Part shown: positions 57,501-64,000 of the stretch, in pieces
Layout of the letters: the number at the start of each line of letters is the position of its first letter
Position numbering within the stretch: the stretch's first letter is position 1
Assembly: GCA_030770425.1 (NCBI GenBank)
Contig: JASJFT010000184.1
Span: 1-64,000 of the forward strand
Direction: 5' to 3'
Length of the DNA stretch: 64,000 nt
Source of the DNA: Darksidea phi
Taxonomy: Eukaryota > Ascomycota > Dothideomycetes > Pleosporales > Lentitheciaceae
Position numbers and translations under genes: made by a program
The notes under the pieces: model-generated
Database searches by the model: none
What the model was told of the DNA's origin: nothing
The model's input: the letters and a program-made list of their open reading frames with translations, nothing else

Positions 57501-58165
57501 CATGATTTGGTACATCCTTTGCACGGCAAGTCTTGAGGACGAAAGCGTTCGATTTGGGGTTGTTCAGGCTCTGTGCAATGTCCTGTTAGTTTGTTCACTA
57601 TAGTTACTTTCAGACCTTAAATACGTACTTGATCTTCGAGGAAGTTATAATCGGGATGGATAGTAACTTTGTATGTACTAGAGTCCGTACCTTCCTTGAG
57701 AGGCGTGAATGAAGTGAACGGCATTATCAGCTCTTTCGGGAATCTCTTGTCGACTAACCGATCCTTGCGGAAGGATTGGGCGCAAAATCGCCATCGTTCT
57801 GTTGCGAATTGTGGGAAGAAGTAGTTGCAGTCATCTGGTAGGTCTGAGGCACGAAGGGAGGGTAGGCAATCGTCGATTAGGCGCTCGTAGGGAATGAAGT
57901 GTGTGATGTATGTGCCCTTGTCGATGCTGATTAGCACGGCAAAGACCACCAAATATCCCGACTGGATGTATCTCCATAGAGCTGCTGGTTGATGATAGTG
58001 TTTCAAGAGCGTTAGGATTCTGGGCTTGTCGAGATAACGTCGCAGCGCTTGAATGGGTACAAACGAACGCCTCAGTCCGGGTGAGCTCGGGTCGTTGGCC
58101 AATACCTCGATTTCTCGGAGGTGCTCGAGAAAATCAGCTGCCACGCCAGATGGGGACGCCATCAT
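51587..58165 (-). CDS. Giant kinase - vWA - fungal C-terminal module protein
   Basis: 2,054 residues from nine exons that stay in phase throughout: 58165-57629, 57582-57224, 57172-57006, 56949-55883, 55833-55316, 55271-54507, 54450-53774, 53715-53038, 52983-51587. Residues ~180-470 are a protein kinase: Lys196 in FVLKTCR, HHDIKASN (Asp303), ADLGL (Asp327) and SAPECF. A von Willebrand A domain starts at 711 with the MIDAS motif DDSSS. The vWA ends in the DIIDTEPWSGN then MLLGSINRTWDE motif, where the paralogue at the right edge stops. Here it runs on through SSRADE repeats into a large module (GYPIPRRPKRNTGLELSLG, SGLPNSP, DQRAWLVDGVSALLHLVRVS) common in fungal genomes as its own protein. Splicing supports a fusion, but two neighbouring genes remain possible. 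Function is unknown. Confidence 0.75.
54932..55026 (-). repeat. Five tandem 18-bp units coding for SSRADE
   Basis: The unit TCTGCCCTACTCGACTCG (plus strand) is repeated about five times without gaps, in frame in exon 6 of the kinase-vWA gene. The copies are almost identical, so the array is young and probably varies in number between strains. Confidence 0.95.
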
Positions 58166-59089
58166 TGCGGCTACTGGATAGTAGAGCCGCGGGCACAGCA
58201 CGAGGAAAGAAGGCTTCTGACCGTACAAAAGCAAAGACCGTTCGTGAAGCGGTCAGACCACTACGAGGAAAGACGAGTAGTGTCCGCCGGAGGCTCTAGC
58301 TGTCTGGGAAGGGTGGCGCAGGAAATCAAGAAAGCCGTACCGCAGCGAACCAGCCACCACCGCGGCCACTGGTCTGTCGCGACGGAGCGAGCGTGTTTTT
58401 CGCTACGCGATCCTTATGAACCCAGAGGTCCTCGAAGAAACCTGGGGAACCGAGATGAACAAAGGCGCGTGAATGGCTTTTAGCGTTGAGAATGTTCACA
58501 AACAAGCGCGTAGAGGGTATCCAAGAACGAGGGCAAGGAGAGCAATCGAAAATACTGTATTTTTCTCCCGCTGCCAGTTTGGGGGGCGGACGTGGTGTGT
58601 GCGGGGAAAGCTGCTCTCAGGCAGCTGCATGACGGGGAGACCGAGTGCGCCTCGGCGGTTTAGTCCCCACCATGCAAACATCAATACATGTAGGCTGAGC
58701 TGCGATGCGCAAAGCAAATCAGCGGCCATGGAGTAGACTTCGGAGAGGACGTCGGAATTAAGTAGGAATCCTTAGACAAAGGGTCTTGATAATGGCGTCT
58801 ACTATGTCAAACGCGGCTAGCAAGCGCGGCCATGTGTTGGTAGCACCTCGGAACATCGACCGACCAGCACCCTTTGAATATTGATGTGTGCATGCCTAAG
58901 TCCCTAGCCGTTACCCGGTCAGTGTGACGTCACAATGCCTTGAAAAATTTCATGGGCCGGCACGTGCCATTCGGATAGGCGCGAGTCCCATCGTGCACAG
59001 CCTTCGAATTCACAAGTATATGGAATACGAGATGCGCGAGGCACCAATATAACGATGTTGAGGTGATGAAAAATTTCACTACGAGAGTT
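58166..59089. other. Intergenic region
   Basis: About 920 bp holding the kinase-vWA promoter. Open frames on both strands resemble no family. Confidence 0.5.
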
Positions 59090-61423
59090 TTATACTAAAC
59101 AAAAGATGGCGCAGAGAAGACCGCGCCAACCGCGAACAAGCCCTTGTCTAGTACAGAAGGAAAGTATACGTGCGTCACTGTATAAGGTGTGTAGTCTGAC
59201 CCGAAGAAAAGCATCATTTTGAAGAGACAGGCTTTCGGACGCTCCATTACATGGCTGAGATAATACTCGGACGGCATGCAAGTGACCCACACTTCCGCTA
59301 GATCGTCTCGGAAACAGAGAGCCTCCCTTTGCTCCACGATAGATCATGTACCACGCAAAGAACGTGAGCGCAGTGAGGGGCAGCGCGATCGCAAGGTAGA
59401 GCCTGAGTCCTTTGATCTGAACATCTTGCCCACCATCTTCAAAATTTAAAATATTGGTGCTCATGAATGTCTGTGGTCCACTTAGCTCTAAACTTTCAAT
59501 TGCCGCTGGGATCCCACATACTGCAATGAACGTGGCTGGAAGGAAAAATAACGTGACGCTAGTGATAACCCGCATCCATACTGTTTCTTGCTGCGTCTTC
59601 TTTGCGATAGCTGCATATCAAGCGTTATTACATGCGCTCTTTTAGCGAACATTTCGTTCGCTTTCACACTGCGGTAGCGGAAAATGCCGTTGAGCTAGTG
59701 GCACAATTTAGTATGACCACTTAAGGCTTAAGGTGAAGCGCTTCGTACCAAATTCCTTCGGGTCTCGATCATTTTTAACAAAGTTTGTATTCGAGATTGC
59801 AACATCACATTATCCTTCTCCGCGCTAAGCACACACTTGTGGAATCGTTTCAAGTCTAGCTCGCAATCAGAGTGCAGATCTGAGGGGAAATCCGCATGAT
59901 TTGTCGCGTATTCGTAGTGCCCCCGTAATTCTTGAAAGACTAGCGAGTTCTCTTGGACTACGAGGAGAGCCTCACGTGCCTTGTCTTCAATCTGCTGTAC
60001 TAGCTGTAGATTGCCGAATGAGAAACAATCTCGTGGAGTCCCGTCGCCATCATCTGGAAGCGTTGGTGGGAGTTCAGGAGGGGCCAGAATAGTTTCGGAA
60101 CTTTGAGGCGATGTTTTTATCCCGCTGGTTGTAACAGGTCGTCGTTCTACGTTTTCTGGCCGTGAAATGTTGTCACGGCCCAGTCTCTTGATGTAGCCAC
60201 ACAGTGAAGCATTGCGACTCTTCAGAGTACTCGTGTTTACTTCTTTAGCCCATTTACTGTGAATATCGCAGCTTTTAGGCGCAGAGACGGTCTCTTCCAG
60301 AACTTCTACCAAAGTAGGCGTTCGTGAAGGTGTAGTAGGAGAGAACGGGTCCCATTGTGTGTCTGGACTACTGGGCGACTGAGCTGTTGTGGTCCGTGAT
60401 AGTAGCGCAGGACGTCTAACCCAGTCGTGATTTGTAAAGATTGGACTGGGCGAAGCGAAGGGGCCTGGGTTCTCCTCTATGGGGATAGCCAACGCGTTGG
60501 CCGAGTATTCTTGAAAACGATTATCTAGATCATTGATGTACCATAGCCAGTTCTCGCATGCCCAGTCGCATAACAGCAGATGTGTTCCCAACGAGGCAGA
60601 AAATGCCCCACTAAGTGACCCCGTCCGATACCCAGGAAGTGCGGTAGAAGCTTCAGTGATTCGCTTCTTGATCAACTGATTGCCTTTGACGTTGATCCAC
60701 AGGGAATGACCAGTGTCGAGGTCGAACGAATGATACATTGCAGATTGCCGGATTGACCACGGTAGATGTCCCTGGCTCTTCGCTGGTTCCACAGACCGCA
60801 GGTTGTAACAGAAACGAAGCTCTTTTCCGGATCGGCCCAAGTTCGGGATTTTTGGGCCCCGACACCTGTCGTCGAGGCGGGATTCCTCTCTTAAGCCGCT
60901 GAAATAAAAGTCTTGCGGGTGCACCTGCCTGCCGAACGGATAGATGAAGTCTATGAATGATGGAATAACTTGATGATAAGAACAGATGAAATTTAACATT
61001 GCGCGCGTATGTCTTCAAGGGGGGTCGGCTGTGAGAAGCTTGTAAGAAACTGAGGTTGTTAGGTCTAGCGCTATTAACTTGTGCGATGTACTTGCATAAA
61101 TCGACATTGTGGATCTCCTGCCCCAATTGCTCTGCGCAGCACTTCCTTAAGCTCGTCGAGCGTGGTCGCGCAAGTTGGCTGAAAATCTGCGAACCCCGCT
61201 TTGTCAACAACTTGTTAGCGTTCAATTGGAGGTAACCTTCACCTTCATCCCCACTTGCGAGATCCTAGAAATCCACAGCAGCCTGTTTTTCATCGAAAAG
61301 GCGGTTTTCATCGGATCGTAGCCGATCTGAATATGCTTTTAGGTTGTGTAAGAGCGACCCATGCTGAAGGAGATTCTGAGGATAGGTATCGAACTGCTCG
61401 CAGGATTGAATCAAAGAGTCCAT
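59090..61423 (-). pseudogene. CorA-like membrane transporter gene with three lesions
   Basis: The start is ATG 61423 (MDSLIQSCEQFDTYPQNLLQ). Family-like sequence runs in frame to a TAG at 61267-61265 and continues past it (DLASGDEGEGYL). At about 60990, in a short GC-dinucleotide run, the frame shifts between HSRPPLKTYAR and MLNFICSYHQVIPSFIDF; loss of one GC unit would explain it. A normal intron lies at 59748-59695, followed by LNGIFRYRSVKANEMFAKRA. A second shift at about 59606-59619 precedes IAKKTQQETVWMRVITSVTL. Another intron is at 59521-59471, then TFMSTNIL and the last TM helix. PWSIRQSAMYHSFDL and SLWINVKGN are typical of fungal CorA-like proteins. The C-terminal end is uncertain. 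Sequencing error could explain one lesion, less easily three. Confidence 0.72.
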
Positions 61424-63720
61424 TGTCACAGCAAGACGTTAAGAATCATGAAGCGCTCAAGTGCATTTAGTTCACCCGTGAAGGAGTTTGATATGACAGC
61501 ACAGCCGCTTTCAGCTTGACCGCCGAAAATACAGCACGTGATCCCTTGCCCCGCTCGGCCGCCCTTTTTGACGCATGTCATGGAGAGCCTTGAGATAGGC
61601 CCAAATATGGCACGAGATGGCCCCAAGCCAATGAAAACCCCGTGTATCCTCGAGGATCGTAGTTTACCTTGTGTATCTCTCCTTCCGTAGCGCAGACCAG
61701 CAAGTTCGTCCCGTTCTTCCCAGTTTCAAGTTAGCAACAGTGTGAACACCTCAAAACGAGCGCATACTTCGCTCAAACTCCGGGGAAACCAAAACTGGTA
61801 TATGCTACCTATGACCTGGGAATAGATGTTTAGTAGCCCCATTTTGCGTAGGGCAATTTTCCTTACGCGAGTGTAAAAGCCATGAGGCCCGAATTTTATC
61901 CCTCAAAGAAATTTTCCAATGTCGCTTTGGGCAACCGGTAGGTGTCGAAAGTGTCCCACATGTATCTCATTTCGGTAAGGCTGATTCCACGTACGTGGCA
62001 GTGAGGAATGCCAATAGATGCAGGTGTGTGCCAAGAGGACCGGTGTAGGTACCGGAAGTTTGCGCGTAATGTGAAGAAGGCTGAGGCGGTAAGCCTCATT
62101 TCACGGTTCCTTCGGCAATTTATGTCAGGCCATCAGTCTGGCTTCTGAGGCTCTGCGAGATCGGACTGAGAACGATGATTACCTCCAATTCCCACGTCTG
62201 GCCTTCAGCTAGCGCACATGGAGCCAACAAAAAGGCAAATATGCGCCTGAAACGAAGTAAACAGACTTCCATCTAAGTCTTGTCGAATGGTAGGCAGAAC
62301 GCCTCTAGCTGCGCGCCAGGGAGCCGTAAAAGTATCGTCAATTCGCATGCATGTAGTGTGTTGTAAAGGCCTAAATGCGACGGGCGTAGACCATTTCGTT
62401 ACTGGCTGGATGTGCTTAGCTCTGACTAAATTGCTCTTTCGGTAGATGCGGTCGCTGTGAGCATGCAGCAAGTCTGCAGGAGGGTCACGGGTCGGCCTCG
62501 AGTGAAGTTCAGCCTTGTTGATAAGGCAATTTTACAGGTATCAATCAGCAAATCCCAGCATGACTGGTGTTACTTCTTCCACCAATAGAGCGAAGACCAT
62601 CCCACGTCGTATCGGCGATAGTGATGTGGTTGTGGGTTCGTTTCGGTACTGCAAACGTCAGCGAGGAGGCAAAGGTCAGGTGAACATGTGCATGAGGGGA
62701 CTGCAGCAGACAAACAACGCTTGTAGAGCGATTAAAGAAGGCAATGATTAAAAGCAATGAGCGGTAGAGACGGTATACCAGACCAAGGGTAGCAAACGTA
62801 ACCGACTGTCTACTTATTATCTTATAGAAAAATTCTTTATCAGCTCTTTAACTACGATATTACTCATCCCCATCTCTTAACCCTAAAAAGCGCCTGCGGG
62901 GCTATATCTCGAAATTCATCTGCCATTGTCCGGTACCGTTGATCGATCGTCCCATAACTTCCAACGTAGCCACGCAACTGGAGGGCGGCGTCGCCACAGG
63001 CGCGTCGGTGCATCGTTATCTCTAACCCCGCGTTATCTATAGCTATTATTCAAGTTTTAACGACGCGATGGCTGCTACTCATTCGATAAGTATTTGGTTT
63101 GGATTTGCATAGTGGGAGTCTCTTTGTAAGGTCCGCACGAAACGCGGTAGGAGTTTGTATGCAATGTGGTCCTATATCCCAACCTTATACACGATATGTC
63201 GGAAAATCGTATATATAGGTGCCATGCTCTTTTCATCGTATAGAACATGAATCTGCATAGCAATTGCTAAATACAAACAATGCTCATTACATAAGTCATT
63301 AAGTTTTTACTTCGTAGGCCGGTACTACCCGTGCGCAAAGTAGATGTAGTGGAGTAAGTGATCGTTAATACAAATAGTACGAGTATCGAGCGTACCGTCG
63401 TACGCTGTAGAGCGAAGAGGAAAACGTTTGTTCGAAATAAATGCTGATATCCGCCCACTACAAAGAGAAAGTTACAAGGAAGTGAAATAATAGGCGTAGT
63501 ATGGGTATCGGGTATAAAGATAAGGACGTGAATAAAAATCAAATAACTGCGTATCGGAAACAAGTCGGTCCGCCAAAGCGGGCAAGGTAGCAATTCGAAT
63601 TCGTTCTGCGCAAAACTGCTGACGAGGGTATCGGTTTCCCAAGTACACCGTGGGAAGCTTTTCATGAGAGAAAATATCAGATCGTATGGTCGCAACAAAA
63701 ATGAGAAATGACACGTCAAA
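61424..63720. other. Gene-poor 2.3-kb region with a dispersed repeat copy
   Basis: Short frames only, none recognisable. Repeat copy 2 lies at 63093-63180. The sequence at ~62800-62880 and 63230-63480 is somewhat AT-rich. Probably transposon or gene debris. Confidence 0.5.
63093..63180 (+). repeat. Dispersed repeat, copy 2
   Basis: Shares three conserved blocks with 22541-22620 in the same orientation (TTTGGTTTGGATTT, ATAGTGGGAGTCTCTT, AAGGTCCGCAC). This copy keeps G where copy 1 has A, so it is the less mutated one. The family is unknown; it could be the terminal part of a transposon. Confidence 0.75.
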
Positions 63721-64000
63721 TCACCTCCCGGATTGGTTGAGCGGCGTTGATACATTTGAAGGCCCAGCGACCATAGGCGGCTGCGCTGGATTGGGGCGAT
63801 ATTCGTCCCAGGTTCGGTCAATTGCTCCAAGAAGCATCTTGAAAAAGTTGCCACTGTAGTGCTCAGTATCAACGATATCCCTGTCAAACGTCAGCTTCTT
63901 CTTTTTATGTCGCGATATTACCTACATTGTAACGCCACGATCACGCAGCCCATCATCCAGTAATCTTAATCGATATGTCCCCTGTACGTCGTCGCCAAAC
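63721..64000 (-). CDS. 3' end of a second vWA-domain gene (5' part outside window)
   Basis: Two exons are visible: 64000-63926 and 63880-63721, with a 45-bp intron (GTAGGT...GACAG) in phase. The protein reads FGDDVQGTYRLRLLDDGLRD then RGVTMDIVDTEHYSGNFFKM and LLGAIDRTWDEYRP. It ends after a short tail at TGA 63721. This aligns with the end of the vWA domain in the kinase-vWA gene (DNELLNHGVARDIIDTEPWS then MLLGSINRTWDEH), with the intron at the same place. It is therefore a paralogue, probably also with an N-terminal kinase, but it ends normally without the extra C-terminal module. Confidence 0.8.

Noticed and set aside
62875..62895. CCCTAA-like motif considered as telomeric
   Set aside because: Single occurrence, not a tandem array; not near a chromosome end as far as can be seen.

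Overview
The window is nuclear DNA of a filamentous ascomycete (Pezizomycotina; Dothideomycetes is my best guess, not proven). The genes have several introns of about 45-90 bp with GTRNGT donors and CTAAC/CTGAC branch sites. The families present are typical of these fungi: a highly reducing polyketide synthase, HET, CFEM, fungal rhodopsin-like and ULD/STAND-type proteins. AT-rich blocks carry stop codons of the kind left by repeat-induced point mutation (RIP). No bacterial operons or CRISPR arrays are present.

Left part (1-16 kb): a small secondary-metabolite locus. A 14-TM MFS exporter (2056-3784), an FSH-family serine hydrolase (5362-6232) and a highly reducing PKS (6561-15222) lie in the same orientation. 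After splicing, the PKS is one uninterrupted 2,594-residue protein with the order KS-AT-DH-MT-ER-KR-ACP. It has no release domain. The FSH hydrolase is the natural candidate for product release (LovG type) and the MFS protein for export. The ER domain looks divergent in its cofactor loop, and a decayed copy of a PKS-type ER domain sits directly downstream. A fungal rhodopsin-like membrane protein gene runs off the left edge.

Decayed part (16.5-25.7 kb): truncated methyltransferase and aldo/keto reductase genes converge on an AT-rich block. A second, larger AT-rich island contains a RIP-mutated Ty3/gypsy chromovirus remnant that starts next to a run of 49 A. To its right is a membrane-protein gene broken by two in-frame stops. 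A dispersed repeat in this flank has a second copy near the right end of the window.

Housekeeping part (25.8-51 kb): a secreted YVTN beta-propeller protein, a STAND-N/ULD protein, tRNA-Ala(UGC), PER1 (GPI-anchor lipid remodelling), a mitochondrial ribosomal protein mL50-like gene, a DUF7704 membrane protein, a HET-domain protein, a large disordered conserved fungal protein, a CFEM GPI protein and a GCIP/cyclin-D1-binding family protein. A 3.5-kb GC-rich stretch (38.9-42.5 kb) has no convincing gene.

Right part (51.5-64 kb): a nine-exon gene for a 2,054-residue protein joins a protein kinase, a von Willebrand A domain, five SSRADE repeats and a large C-terminal fungal module. Next to it are a CorA-like transporter pseudogene with three separate lesions and, at the edge, the 3' end of a paralogous vWA gene. 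Together with the HET and ULD genes this gives the right half an allorecognition/immune-like flavour, which is an inference from family content only.
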